Positions 48,330-60,167 are shown, numbered from the stretch's first letter. The stretch: DNA of 64,000 nucleotides from Pteria penguin (GCA_035048485.1 CM068590.1:2170001-2234000); one strand, 5' to 3'. A program made the numbers and translations. Notes: generated by a model not told the origin, from the letters alone.

Positions 48330-48550
48330 TGAATACCAAATGTGAGGATCCGGGTTCGTTTCCGACTTCGGTTTATTTTTTTTCTATCATTTTTTTATCA
48401 TTTTCTGCCTATTTATCTGTCCATTTCAAGGTCAGCGATGGCATTTAAAAGCTCCCTCACTGCTTTGGTTTGTCGCATTGAACAGTATTATGAAGCCTTG
48501 CGCCATTCGGGTGCTGCCACTTTGGGATACAGTCGTACCAGCCTTTGCCC
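48330..48550 (+). mobile_element. Degraded SINE family B copy
   Basis: B-box-like GGGTTCGTTTCC at 48352, and farther on AAAAGCTCCCTCACTGCTTTG, cited here as AAAAGCTCCCTCACTGC, which matches the 'AAAGATCCCTCACTGCTTCG' core of family B. Confidence 0.55.
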
Positions 48551-48790
48551 ATAGCCTTTAAATATCACCGTCTTTAACAATCACCTTAAATGATCACCTT
48601 CTTAAACAAACACTTTTAGTTTCTTTGTTCCCATCTTATTAATTGTATATGAAAAATTCAGTTTGACCTGACTGGAATAAGAGATCACTATAAGTGATCC
48701 ATAGTCGCTAAACACAGGTTAAGATCTCTTGCTTAAATGGTCATTTTTAAACCATCCATTTAGTGGTCGTTCACTATAGAGGTCTAATCA
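48551..48790. repeat. Dispersed repeat, 'GATCACCTT / GTGGTC' type
   Basis: AATCACCTTAAATGATCACC and GTTAAGATCTCTTGCTTAAA wording resembles 3918-4140 in opposite sense. Boundaries not defined. Confidence 0.35.
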
Positions 48791-51700
48791 TCCCCTGCTG
48801 GGCAGCCACATCTTTTCTTTTCTCATCATTTTCGATGAAGGAATGTATTTAGCGAATGAATCTTTCTTTTTTCGTTGGATAGAAGTAGACAGAAAACTGC
48901 ATCACTGCGCGTAGCGCATGGTGCATAAGTTTTCCGCCCTTTCTTTTTTCGTGGTATACCTCCATCCAACAAAAACAAATTAGATCCTTTCCGAACCATT
49001 TAATTCCTTTCAAGTATAATTTATAATCTCAAAAATTGCAACATTATTTTTGCACTATTTTTCATAAACTCGAAAATTCTGCCGCGTTGGCATGAATATT
49101 GAAAGATACGAAAACGCGGGAAATTACGTCGTTAGAGAAAAAATATTGTGGATGCAATATACCACGGATTTTTAAATCAATTAAAATGCGTTATACATTA
49201 AAAATTAACAAATTCTTTTTTACGGCCAGTTTTGATAATTTGTCGATGAACGCGTTTTTTGATAGTTACGAAGAAGTTTCTTTTTGCGCATGCTTCGTCC
49301 AAGAAAAGGACATTCTGCGTATTTGTCTTTTGGCACAAGTAATGTCGCCATTCATTTCATGACTCAAATACTAAAAAGACTAAGAAAAATGATCCCAGCT
49401 GCAAAACTTGAGGAAGAATTATAGCGTCTTTCACTTCGAGAAATTTGATAGAGGTTTTGATATATAATGTTTACTTCTAGGTGCAAGAGTACTAATAAAG
49501 TGACTGGAAATGAAAATCACTCGTTAGTATTTTATATTATATTCCAATAGCTGTACGCGTCCGTTTTGAGTTTTATATAGTGCATGATTCTCAAATGAGA
49601 AGCGATCCGAAAAATTCCGAATGTATCATAGAGTATCGCTTTGATTCTACTGTACACGATAGTGCAAACTTTAGCCATATATAACTAACATTATTATAAA
49701 TACATGGATTTAAATTCACTGTGGTAGCATGCCAATGAACAATTTTTAATTATTATTTTTATTTGAACAATAATCATAGTAAAACAAAAGATAGAAAAAT
49801 ATAAGATTTTACGTACAAAATGAAGAAAAAACCCGAGGGGTATACCCCATACAAAGTCACTTGTCTGGGTCATCTCAGCGTTTGAGAATGAACCACATTC
49901 AGATGGTACACTGTACTTACAATTTTCCTTCCGTTGTTATCAGTACTCTGTGAGTATCTTCTAATTGTTAGCAACACCTGCCGTCTAAAATCATCTCCAC
50001 TTTACACAATAGTATGTATACTTACCTTGCTACGAGCTGGAAATGTTCCGATGAACAACACACTAGAATGTGTAATGATGCACCAGGTACAATAATCGCT
50101 GACGCCACTAACAGTGATATTGGTTCTTATAAAGCCCAACTATAACGTTGATTTTATATAGAAGTTAATATTTCTTCTCTCTTGTACAATATATATAGCT
50201 CAAATCGCTCGATTTAGTCCTTTCTGCAGGTATAGAATAATTTCTCTGCAGTCTCTATACGGTGTAGTCGCGTGTATGACTCTTTTTCTGACAGATTTTG
50301 AGCTTTTTTACAGCATAACGTATGTCATATTATATATGATATAATTTCATATGTATGCAGTCTATAGAAAGTGTCCTCATATATCCTAGCGTTCTGGAGG
50401 AAATCGAGTAGCTGACCGTATTATAACGGTATATCGGTTTTACATCGTCTATAGGCTAATGCATCAGATGGAGTGGTTCCAGTCACGCCTCTTGTTGTCT
50501 TTCATGTTTCCGTGGTATTCTGGTAGATGGAAGACCCTTTCATTTCAGTCTTTTTGTTGCTGTATTATATCACGACATTATCTAATGTGTACATATGGGT
50601 CAGATCATAATTCAGTAACTGTGGTTCCACATAAATAACGATGAAGATGCTTTCTGGTGGTGCTTACTTCTGGTGGTGGCTCCAGTGCTCACTACCAATA
50701 AACTATCAAATTCTCTTATTCTGAGAACAAAACACACAACACAAAAAAAAAAAAAAAAAAAAAAAAAAATGAAATAAACGAAATGCAATTGATATTATGT
50801 TTAAAACAAGTTTGTCGGATTCTTTGCCCCATTCATTTTTGTTTTATTTCATGATATTTTTCAGTCCTTCAGTGCAATTTAATTATGCCTTTTTATCTAT
50901 TAACAGGCATGTCTTATTCCTCCCTATTTTCTATGATCGCATTTGCGTCTATAATGCCTCCAATGCCCTCACTTAGACTTTTTAAAGGTCTAATTTTTTC
51001 CGGAATTATTATAACTTTATCAATATTGTTTTTGCAGTTTATAATAAACATATAAGATATTTACAGTTTTTGAAATGTATAGCATTGCAAAATGGCATTA
51101 GGTATGCCATGTACATACTATTAAGGGTCACAATATGGTTAACGCATCCTCGTTTAAAACCAATTCTTGTCGTTTCTGAAGGTAGCATGCACTGCATATA
51201 TACACATCCCTTGAAATCCAGTGCTTCCCGCGCAAGAAAAAAAGTTGACAGCTTTTGAGAATAACACACAGCTGTATGTACTGGAACCACTCAGTGTAGT
51301 AAACGCATTTCCGGTACCACTCACACCGTTATGAAGCGTGACATTAAGGATGACATGGTCATTATTTGAAATACAAATGTCACGAAACATAACGACTCTA
51401 ATTCGTGTCCCGTTTTCCGGTTCGGCTCACTATTTCATATGTATTAAGTATATAGGTACAGGGTCCATTTTATTTCGAGTGCACGTTTTCGGTTCCTGTC
51501 AATATGTGTACCATATACATTGTATATTTCTGTTTCCGGTTCCGCTAAAACTCTTTTTTTTCCAATAGATTAGATCAAAATTTAACGAGGCTACACCCAC
51601 TATACATATATAAACACAGAGACCACACTACCAGTATTTCCGGTTCCGCTCTTGAAGTTGATAGCTTTAGCAGCTTGTAGCAGCAGTATATCGTCGTGGT

Positions 51701-52139
51701 ATATATTCCCCTCTCCGATCACTCTCCCTTGATCATACTGTCTTCCTCTCTGTCACAATCAATACTCGTTAGATCCAACAAGTAATTCTATTTAGTTTGC
51801 AGAGCAACAAATTACTGGGAAGTAAACAGATTGAGGATTTATTAGAGAAGATCCCATACAACCTATCGCCTTGCTCTTAACCATGTAGGGAGAGGTATGC
51901 GTGTGAGGAAATCGTACAAGTATACGTCGACCATGCCTCGTTGTAATCAAATCCAAAAACGGTAGAGGAATCTGGTAACGGGACACATCTAAGATCACTT
52001 TCTTAACAAAGTGTCATATTCTACGTATTCTGTGTAGGTCGATAAGAGAGATAAAATTAGGTCCCACAATTTATGATGATTTCATGGTTATTAATGTAAT
52101 ATACAATAATATTAATGTAGCGCATTCTTATTTTATTAG
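48791..52139. other. Long unique AT-rich stretch without supported features
   Basis: Only poly-A at 50742-50769 and short open frames (49099-49362, 51039-51290, 51338-51568) with no recognisable domain. Possibly intron or intergenic DNA of neighbouring genes. This is the longest repeat-poor stretch in the window. Confidence 0.45.
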
Positions 52140-52400
52140 TTTACCTGAGCTTTTGTCAAAGCGCGTCATCCGGCGTCTGTCTGGCCGTGTGTCGTCCGTC
52201 GTCATAAACTTTTCACATTTCGACTTTTTCAGAACCATTCGAAGGATTTTGATGATACTTTGCAGTAGTCATAGTCCCTTACAAAGGTTATCATTTGTTG
52301 TTCTGATCCATCAATAGGTTGCGTCACCACAGACAAAAGTAGGTCACATAGGGTACCCTCCTTTGACAAACTTCTACAGTTCAACTGCTTACAGAGACAA
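52140..52400. repeat. Dispersed repeat with GTCCGTCGT words
   Basis: The GCGTCTGTCTGG...GTCGTCCGTCGTC start and the 'AACTTTTCACATTTCGACTT' + 'AGAACCATTCGAAGGATTTT' continuation follow a dispersed repeat form that I know from bivalve genomes. No second copy is in this window to confirm. Confidence 0.5.
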
Positions 52401-52489
52401 AATGAATGCATAGGAATTACCTAGAGGAATGTGTGAAGAAGAGTTGTCGTTTTTGGTTCTATTCCTAAATCAAAGTTTGGACTTTCCAC

Positions 52490-52650
52490 GTTGTGTTTTG
52501 TTTTGTTTCTTGTTTGTTTTGCTTTGTTTTGTTTTGTTTTGTTTTGTTTGTTTGTTTGGTTTTTTTTTTTTTTTTTTTTTGTTTTGTTTTGTTTGGTTTT
52601 TTTTTTTTTTTTTTTATTTTTATTTTTTTTTTGGTTTTTTTTTTTACATA
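52490..52650. repeat. (TTTTG)n / poly-T low-complexity tract
   Basis: T with sparse G only; the Phe-rich frames are artefacts. Confidence 0.93.
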
Positions 52651-54020
52651 TTGTGGAGGGGAGGAGATGGGATTTTAATGCAGAAATGCATTTTGTCCTT
52701 TAGATAATGATGATGTTTGAATTTGGTTTCTTGTATAGATAATGATGATAAAGGATGTTAATGTGAAAGGATTTTGTCAAAATATTTTTTCCCCTCATTT
52801 TTATGAATTTTTAAGAAACTGAAAAAAAAAAAAATAAAAAAAATAAATAAATAAAAAAAGAAAGAAAAGAAAACAAAAAACCCTTGATTTGTGTACTTTT
52901 ATGTAAAATAAAAAGATAATTTCCATTCATACCAAAAACAATAATACGATAACAGTTGGTGCTGTTCAGAATGTTCGTAAAACACCACGAAATAGAAATT
53001 TTGACATGAAAATAAATCGTTAAATACGTAATTTATAAAAAAAATTAGTTTACAAATAAAAGTTCATTTGCTTCTTTTTATTAAATAAATAAAGAAAACT
53101 GACACAGAAATGTGTAAATATTACTAATTAGGAAAATGGCTCAATCAGTGCCAAGTGCTGATTTCGGAATGGAGTTAGACGCCAATGTTAAAACACATAC
53201 CTCTCTATATCATTCTATTCACCAATGAATTCTGTTTGTTGATCACATGCAACCGGTCTGACGATGAAGACGTTGACTGGAAAATATTGGGCCCTACCCT
53301 GGATCCACCATTTGACGGACCTTTCTGAGAAACACAAAACCCTTATAAGGAACATTCAGTATCAAGTTTCATCAAAATCTCTTTATTGATCCCAAACAAA
53401 AAGTTATGACTCGAGTTCACTTGAGATTTCGCTTGAACTCAAGTTTGTCTGTGTGTGGTGTGGGGGGGGGGGGGGGGGTATGTAGAAATGACAAGACAGT
53501 ATATGCTTACTTGTTTAGTTTCATTGATTCTTAGTTATACCAAATGTAGCCCTTATCTCTTGGTCCGTGATCGTTTTCTATATAGTGATACATCTTGCTT
53601 TGTGTTTTCAATGTTTATTTATAGCGCGACAACTATGTTGCAGTCAAGTATACGACTCAATACGTATTACAGATAACACAATCCTGAATGTAAAACTATG
53701 TGAAACTATGCTCAGTATAACAACAAGTCCAAATGTTAAACTCTATTCTCACTATTAAGATACTAAGACTGAAAGAATGAATATATTCTAATAACAAAAG
53801 GAGTATCAATACTACTTCTAATGTAATACGCCCAACCCGTATGTGTACAATATCTGTCTAATATGTCAACGTTATCATTAATTCTCGTGATGCCACTGCA
53901 AATGCTCTATCAAATGCAGGTTTAATCATAAAGACATATCAGGATATTGAACTACAACGGAGTGTCCGAGAATTATGACAATTATAGCATATCGAGTATA
54001 AACAAATATACTATGACTAC
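52651..54020. other. Unassigned sequence, poly-A and poly-G runs
   Basis: A-rich at 52820-52880 and poly-G at 53461-53478. Nothing coding is recognised. Confidence 0.4.
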
Positions 54021-54126
54021 AAAAGAAAAAAGAGGAGTTACCGGCTCAGTTATGTGGCAGAAGTCACCATGGAGCTATACAATACATGAATATAAATAAT
54101 ATAATAGAACATTTAACACATTACAA
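54021..54126 (-). repeat. Pseudo-LTR, 3' copy
   Basis: 106 bp, identical by eye to 57814-57919 (both run from AAAAGAAAAAAGAGGAG to AACACATTACAA on the plus strand). Identity implies a young insertion or a single-template origin. Confidence 0.93.
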
Positions 54127-54477
54127 AAATATTTGATTGTAGTGCAATTACGATACCGACTTAGGACGGTCATTTAATTTGACAAAAGCCAAACAAATGG
54201 TGTGGTTAACCGGTTTACGGGCCCACCTTCCCACTCACCGTAACAGCAGAACAATCAAAAGACGTACATTTAAAAATTTATAAATAATCCTCCATGTAAA
54301 GAACAAGGGTCAACAGGTATCGCATATTGAGAGGTCATAAAAATATAAACACGTAAGTTATTGTAAAAAACATAATGGTATAAAAATATATGCGACATCA
54401 ACATGATAAACCGTGCTCTGCCAGTCTGAAAGCGAGCTAAGACCCTAGATCTGTAGGAGTCCCGACTAACAGTCAGA

Positions 54478-54543
54478 GGGGACGAGGTTCAGGACCATGT
54501 CTCCTCTGAAAGAGGTTTGGACAAGGCCCGTCATATAGTCCCC
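54478..54543 (-). promoter_or_regulatory. SECIS-like selenocysteine insertion element overlapping the stop codon
   Basis: Minus strand, 66 nt. Helix I is GGGGAC paired with GTCCCC (6 bp). The non-canonical quartet is ATGA on the 5' side (54531-54534) and TGA on the 3' side (54489-54491). Helix II is GGGCCTTGTC against GACATGGTCC, paired except for one T-T mismatch and a G-T pair. The apical loop has AAA (54516-54518) 12 nt after the quartet, and a small top stem CCTCT/AGAGG as in form-2 SECIS. These are all the positions that define eukaryotic SECIS elements. The UGA of the 5' quartet is also the terminal stop codon of the retroelement frame (54531-54533). SECIS elements bind SBP2 and recruit tRNA-Sec to in-frame UGA codons. 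Confidence 0.85.
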
Positions 54544-57500
54544 ACCGCCCTGTTAGTCAGCGTGCAACGTTCAAGTAAAAGTCTGCATAAGGCTGTAGAG
54601 GGGCCAAATACAAGACCTATAGTCTTTTTGATGATCTCAATATCATATTGTCTATTTAGGAGACGTTTGACTATTTTATTACATGATAAAATAACGTTAT
54701 CGGAGCCTTTTACTTTCCTTAGTTTATATACGAGATCACCGTAAAAATTAGGATGGGAAATTCCATTGGATACATACTGTTGAAAAGAAATATTTCCAAA
54801 TTTAGATAGAAGTTCTGAATAAGATCTGAAGAATTTGCCGAATGTTTTTCTTAGCTTGTGATATCTGTAACCCTGAATTAAAAGTTTAGTAGTAATTTGT
54901 AAATTTCGTTTATGAAAGTCCAAAACATCGGTGCAGCCTCTGACAAATTGAACTAATTGAGATATATAGATACCATATGATGGGAGTCGAGGGACATCGC
55001 CATCCAAGTAAGGGAAATTTACAATAGGAAATCCAAAATCCTCACGTTTATCATAAATATTAGTATATATTAGGTTGTTGATAATTTTGATGTTTAAATC
55101 TAAGAAAGGTGTAGATTTATCTCAAGTATTAGCTTTATTCAATGTGAGCTCTGGTGGATATATTTCTGATATAAATTGTTCGAATTCAGGGTTGTCGATA
55201 ACCAAAATGTCATCCAGATATCTGCAAGTATTATTAAATTTGTCAATGAGGTCAAAACGTTTAGATTTTTGAATAGAAACCATAAAATCCCTCTCATAAC
55301 AATAAAGAAATAAATCTGCTATCAGAGGCGCGCAGTTAGTACCCATAGGAATCCCAACTATTTGTTGATATATCTTGCCATCAAAAATATTATTCATGAG
55401 AAAATCTAGTGCTTTACATAATTCCTTGCAAGTCCAGTATTTATATGAAGTATATTGTTTGTTGGAAAAGAACCCAGAGTTATAGGAGGTACATATGTAC
55501 GTTTTAGATTCTCTGTGAAAACACCATTGTATAAGAGACAGCAACTTGCTTTTAATCAAATCATGAGGCAGAAATGTATAAAGTGTAGAAAAATCAAATG
55601 TAGAAATTTGAGTCGCTTTGAAATTTAGCGAAAGAAGTTTGTCTATAACTTCATTAGAATTTTTAATCGACCAAAAGTAATTGATGTTACTATTATGAAA
55701 TGCGACATCACAATATTTGATAATATGATCTTTTATAGCAGTAAGAGCAGACGTAATATGTTTCGATAGTACCGTAGTAGAGCAGTGGCAAGAATTAGAT
55801 ATGAAACGTGATTTATATGGACTTTTGGTAGATCAGATTTATCAGTTTTAATTTTGAAGTCGGACATGGTCATGAGGTGATCGTGCAAGGTGCTCTCTTT
55901 TGAGGTAGGGCTTTCCACATATGTGTGAGTGGAGTTTAATTCGTTTTTAAGTACTTCAATATAATATAGTTTTCAAACAACTATTATGTTATTACCTGCT
56001 TTATCAGCGGGAACAAAGACATATTTAGCATGTAAGTCAGCTATCTTCTTTTTAATAGAATTTGTCGCCAATGTATTAGGCTGTTGAAATAAATGCGGAT
56101 TTTCCGTAAAGTTCTTAATACGGATATCGACAATTCTTAAAATCTCGAATTTCCAATCATTAAGAGCATGAACCTTTACCTGTTCTTTTTTACACCAACG
56201 TTTACAATATGTAGTTAAAGCATCTTCTATAACGTCACGGCATTTATTGAAATCTATCCTGGACGGTAACCTATATTTAGGTCCTTTTCCAAAAAGGGTG
56301 CGCAATTTCTTGTCCGAAATACAGTTTAGGTCACCAGTAATAACATGACCTGCCGGTTTATAAACATATTTAGAATTTTCACAAGAACACGACGAAGGAA
56401 TAGAGTCTGAAACATCAGGGTTAGATGTAACTTTATTATAATTTAAAGTAAGATTTCTAATAGGTTTTTTGTACTGGTAACAAATAAGTGGAGGTTCTAA
56501 ATTCTCAAAATATTGGGGGATTTTAGATGTGACTCTATGATCACGGAAAATATTAGAAATGTTAAGTAGATCGAAGCCTTTATTAATAAATTTAATTTTG
56601 AGAAATTGCTGCTTGGGTGGAAGAGACGGAATACGAGGAAAGAGTTTATTATATGAAAATAAAATAATCAAATTGAGTTTAAATCAATCAGAATTGCGTA
56701 AACTTCGAAGATCAGCTTCGTCCAGGATAGGTTTCAATTTATTTACCGGAATAGAGGATAGTGCATGCAAAAGTTCATGACGGCCATTATTTTTTGCGAT
56801 AAATAGAAGATCGTTTAATGACCTATTTAAACGATTACGTTTTCTGATGTTACGATTACGACGACGACCATGTGACCTACGATTTCTAATAGTTTTATGT
56901 CTTAATGTAAAAATATTGATCTTATTCTGACGAGAAGAAATATTACCTTGTCGATATATTTGGTCGTTGAGACCAAGAGGGTATGGGGTTTGTAGTTGTT
57001 TAATCCAGTAGAGCTCGGTTTCCAAAAGTCGTTTATTAACATCCGATTTCGTATCACCTGGTAATTTAGAGATATTTTCTACTGGAGTTATTTTCACATT
57101 GTTAATATTATGTTGGTATTTATTAAAGTGGTTATAAAGAAAATTCTGGTATTTACGACGTGAATTATTACGAATTTTATAGGAATGATTCCGAAAACGT
57201 TGTTTCAAAGTTTGAGAAGTTTCCCCGACATATTGAGCCCCACATCCTCTAGCTTCTCACGTGATGACATATATAACATTGGCAGTATTTCAATCTATGT
57301 CTTTGTCTAATTTGGTGTTAAATATATTTCCATTAACAGTAGATTCAATATTAGACTTGCAGTTTAAATGATGGCAAGTAAGACATTTCTTGGCGTTGCA
57401 CTTATTAATCTTAGAATACCCTCTGCGTATAGAATTGACAGCTCTGTAAGAATTTATAGGTGTGAAGGTTTTTGAAAATGAGATCGAACGTTTAATAGGG

Positions 57501-57658
57501 AAACTACTTTTAAGTGGAGAAATAAGAACTTTAGTGGTGCCGAATAATTTTCTACAAGAAATACCAGGTATATGAAGAGTGGACACAGAGGGCAATCTAA
57601 GTGGTGTGATTATAACTTTAGGAGATTTGTATTTTATTTTTATTATATTTGAAGCCAT
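54531..57658 (-). pseudogene. Naiad-type polyprotein: GIY-YIG endonuclease + CxC linker + reverse transcriptase, five in-frame TGA, one frameshift
   Basis: About 1042 codons from ATG at 57658. A basic N-terminus is followed by a Cys cluster (CNAKKCLTCHHLNC). GIY-YIG nuclease follows: NVIYVI at 57263-57280, YVGET at 57218-57232, basic RFRNH, then ETELYWI. An Arg-rich linker leads to the CSC of the CxC domain (codons 424-426). The reverse transcriptase has FVPADKAGNN, RFISNS, motif A FDFSTLYT (55575-55598), motif B PMGTNCAP (55326-55349), motif C YLDD (55209-55220) and FLDLNI. In-frame TGAs are at 57290, 57257, 56684, 55973 and 55122 (lowest base of each); there is no TAA or TAG. The first, second and fourth occupy usual cysteine positions (before xTxNVIY, after VIYVIT, after NNIIVV), as expected for selenocysteine. 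Near 55815-55830 the frame shifts and the conserved stretch between LPK and RFIS is shortened, so a small deletion inactivates this copy. Confidence 0.88.
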
Positions 57659-57813
57659 TTAAATGAAAGGGGGGATAAGGATGTACAAACCCTGGGGAAA
57701 ACTCCCACACAACCAAGTCAGTAACTATTGGGTGAATAATAACACTTGAAACACCCAGACACGGGGAACCTTTTTACAGGCTCCACACTGCATCTGAGAA
57801 TAAGTGTAGATAT

Positions 57814-57919
57814 AAAAGAAAAAAGAGGAGTTACCGGCTCAGTTATGTGGCAGAAGTCACCATGGAGCTATACAATACATGAATATAAATAATATAATAG
57901 AACATTTAACACATTACAA
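57814..57919 (-). repeat. Pseudo-LTR, 5' copy
   Basis: Identical to 54021-54126. In Penelope-like elements such repeats arise from tandem copies and the upstream one can carry the promoter; no promoter motif is evident by eye. Confidence 0.93.
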
Positions 57920-58142
57920 TTAATATAACTTGAAAATAAAACAAAGTAAAATAATCTTGAGGACGCCATTTAACATCTGGGAGGTCATAGGGTCACTCAG
58001 ACTTTAATAATCTCCCTTATTGTTGTTATCTGTTCTATGTATCAAACAAAAACCATAGCATGTATGGACTTCATCAGAGTATCAAAACACTGCATCCGTA
58101 CCAGGAGGAACTTCTCTGTGATCTTACAGAATCCTTTACATA
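57920..58142. other. Unassigned spacer
   Basis: Nothing recognised. Confidence 0.4.
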
Positions 58143-58288
58143 CAGTGGCGGATTTATAGGGGGGGGGGTCCTTTTGGCTACATATTTACTAATAAAAATC
58201 CAGATTTTGCACCAAAAATGGCTGAGTAGTTTGGCTAGTACACATGTGCCCCCCTCCGCCTTTTTCGGAAATCCTGGATCCGCCACTG
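58143..58288. mobile_element. MITE with CAGTGGCGGAT termini
   Basis: Left end CAGTGGCGGATTTATAGGGG, right end CCTGGATCCGCCACTG, 146 bp, non-coding. Relatives are at 26514 and 17816. No convincing target duplication. Confidence 0.85.
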
Positions 58289-58936
58289 CGACCACCTGTC
58301 TAATTCAGTCGTACTTTCCTTTTTGTCAAATAGAATTTTAACCTTATTTGTAGTAAGGATGTAAACAGGGAATAAGTCAGATTGTTGGTCAGAACATTTA
58401 AGAAATCCTTTAAGTAAGTGGGGTTATTTGTGATATCTGGTCTAAGTATTACACTATGTGACTAGTCGTTTGTTTTATATTGCATTACATCAGTTTCCTT
58501 TACTTTGTTTATCGTTACAGACTTCATTAATAGTGAGGACGGGATTTTCCCACTCCCTTCAATTTCCTGATTCTTGAACTACAACGTGTATCTTACCCAT
58601 AACATATCTGTATAAATTTCATATCCAACAGAGGGGGTAGGGGTTGACTACAGCAACCCCCCTCCCTTCCCAATCCAAGTCGAGTCCGAGCAGGGTAAAA
58701 GTTTTATCGTTACTGCAGTCTTTGTACACAGTGTGTATTTTCTCCCATCTTTTCTAAGAATTTCGTTCCTTGTAGAACGTCTCCCAAGGTTAGTTTGTTC
58801 CTTTATATTTATTTATTTAGTTTTTTTTTTTTTTTTTAATTTGGGGGGCCTCCCTGCAGATGTAGGAGTTATCTTTCTTTGATTATAAACTTTATTTCTG
58901 AAAACTCCGCATCGTTTGTTTCGTTTTGTAGAAAAA
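58289..58936. other. Unassigned; upstream region of the TRIM-like relic
   Basis: Poly-T at 58820-58838; no promoter can be called by eye. Confidence 0.4.
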
Positions 58937-60167
58937 ATGGCAGATGACTAGCGACCGACTCCGTGTGAGGTCGATAACTGTGGTAATCCCGCGCAATACC
59001 AATGTCTAAATTGTGAAAACGTTCTATGTATCGGGTATAAAGAAAAACACGTTTGTCCTATACTCCGAGAGAATGAAACGATTTTGCCAGAAACACCATG
59101 ACAATAAATTCATTAACTGGTGCAAAAGATGCCGCGAACCTTGTTGCGCAACATGTGCCATAACATCACATAAGGGACATGATATGGAAGAAAAAGAGGT
59201 TGCTATCCGTTACAAGACAGAAAGCGTAAAAGCAGAGTTAAAAGGAGCCCTTTAAAGATGTCTGACTCAATGGAAAAATCTCCTGCTCGAAGTAAAACAA
59301 ACGACGACTGGGTACAGAGACAGTATCCAAAAAAAAAAAAAAAAAAGGACCAAGATTTGGTTTCCCATGCAAATAGTATGCATGAAGCCGTAGACAAAAG
59401 CTTAGCTAAAGTACGGAGCCAACTTAGAGAATTCAGCAAACAGAAAGAAACGATACTTCAAGCACAAGAAAGGGTAATAAATGACAAGTATAAGCATTTC
59501 AAACAGTTGAACAACTAAACGGACTTATACAAATAAGTGATATCTGTCTACTAGAAAACAAGCTTGATATCGCCGATATGAAAGCCCTTCCAGCATTCAC
59601 CCGACCGTCACTTCCTAGTCACTGTCCTGGCCAACTTGATAATCAAACGATTTCCACAATGATCGGAGACCTCAACTCTTCTGTAGAAAATTTAAGAAAA
59701 AAAGTCTCACTCGATGAACCTCCTGCAAAACCGATCCCACAAGCGTCAGCGTCATTACTATCTACGCCAGTAGTAGTATCATCATCCACTCCTGATTATG
59801 GGTTTGGTTATGATAATTCACACATCGCCTACGCCCCGTCATCAGGTCACGCCTGAGTGAGGACCAATTTGAAACATAAACAACTGATGGACCATTACGG
59901 CAAAGTACTGGATACAATAAACACAGTCTTCTTCATCTTCAATAGCTTCACCACCACTTTAAATGGAGATGTCCTCATTACTGGCTATAGTTGTATCACA
60001 TCAGCTTCAAGGGGAGCGACATTATGAAGAGAGACATACATTATTTAACAAGCAGTACGTGATACAGACGGTCTGCTCGCTACGCAACGGTGACGTCGTC
60101 GTGACGTCAGGCAGCAAGGAACATCGGGTCATCCAGTACAGTAGTAAAGGGACAGTTGTACATGAAC
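58937..60167 (+). pseudogene. Decayed TRIM-like gene: two B-boxes, coiled coil, NHL-like repeat
   Basis: From ATG 58937: a TAG stop at codon 5, then B-box 1 (CEVDNCGNPAQYQCLNCENVLC) in which a later Cys is replaced by Tyr (GYKEKH). After a frame change, B-box 2 follows (FCQKHHDNKFINWCKRCREPCCATC... written only in part: FCQKHHDN, WCKRC, CCATC, HKGH). Further frame changes near 59245 and 59505 separate it from a charged coiled-coil region (KSLAKVRSQLREFSKQK) and a Ser/Pro/Thr linker (59578-59856). Another near 60010 precedes an NHL-like strand (LRNGDVVVTSGSKEHRVIQY). No RING is seen. The NHL part ends at a MITE (60168). Intact relatives act as ubiquitin-ligase family members or RNA-binding regulators. 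As it stands it cannot make a full product; it is intron-free, so a retrocopy is possible. Confidence 0.82.

Larger units (their letters stand above)
54021..57919 (-). mobile_element. Penelope-like retroelement of the Naiad type (N-terminal GIY-YIG, selenocysteine-type frame)
   Basis: A 3.9-kb element read on the minus strand, bounded by identical 106-bp direct repeats (57814-57919 and 54021-54126), the pseudo-LTR arrangement of Penelope-like elements. Between them are a short leader (57659-57813), one long frame (57658 to 54531) with GIY-YIG nuclease before the reverse transcriptase, a SECIS-like stem-loop at the end of the frame (54478-54543), and an AT-rich 3' part. The domain order is the reverse of classical Penelope/Poseidon elements and matches the Naiad clade. 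Naiads from clams and spiders are reported to encode selenocysteine. No clear target duplication was found outside the repeats. Confidence 0.9.

Noticed and set aside
54531..57658. Ordinary nonsense decay of the retroelement
   Set aside because: All five stops are TGA, three at Cys positions, with a SECIS structure and otherwise intact frame; only the frameshift is treated as true damage.
54021..57919. LTR retrotransposon
   Set aside because: Terminal repeats are only 106 bp and lack TG...CA ends; no gag, protease, RNase H or integrase; GIY-YIG plus RT fits Penelope-like elements.
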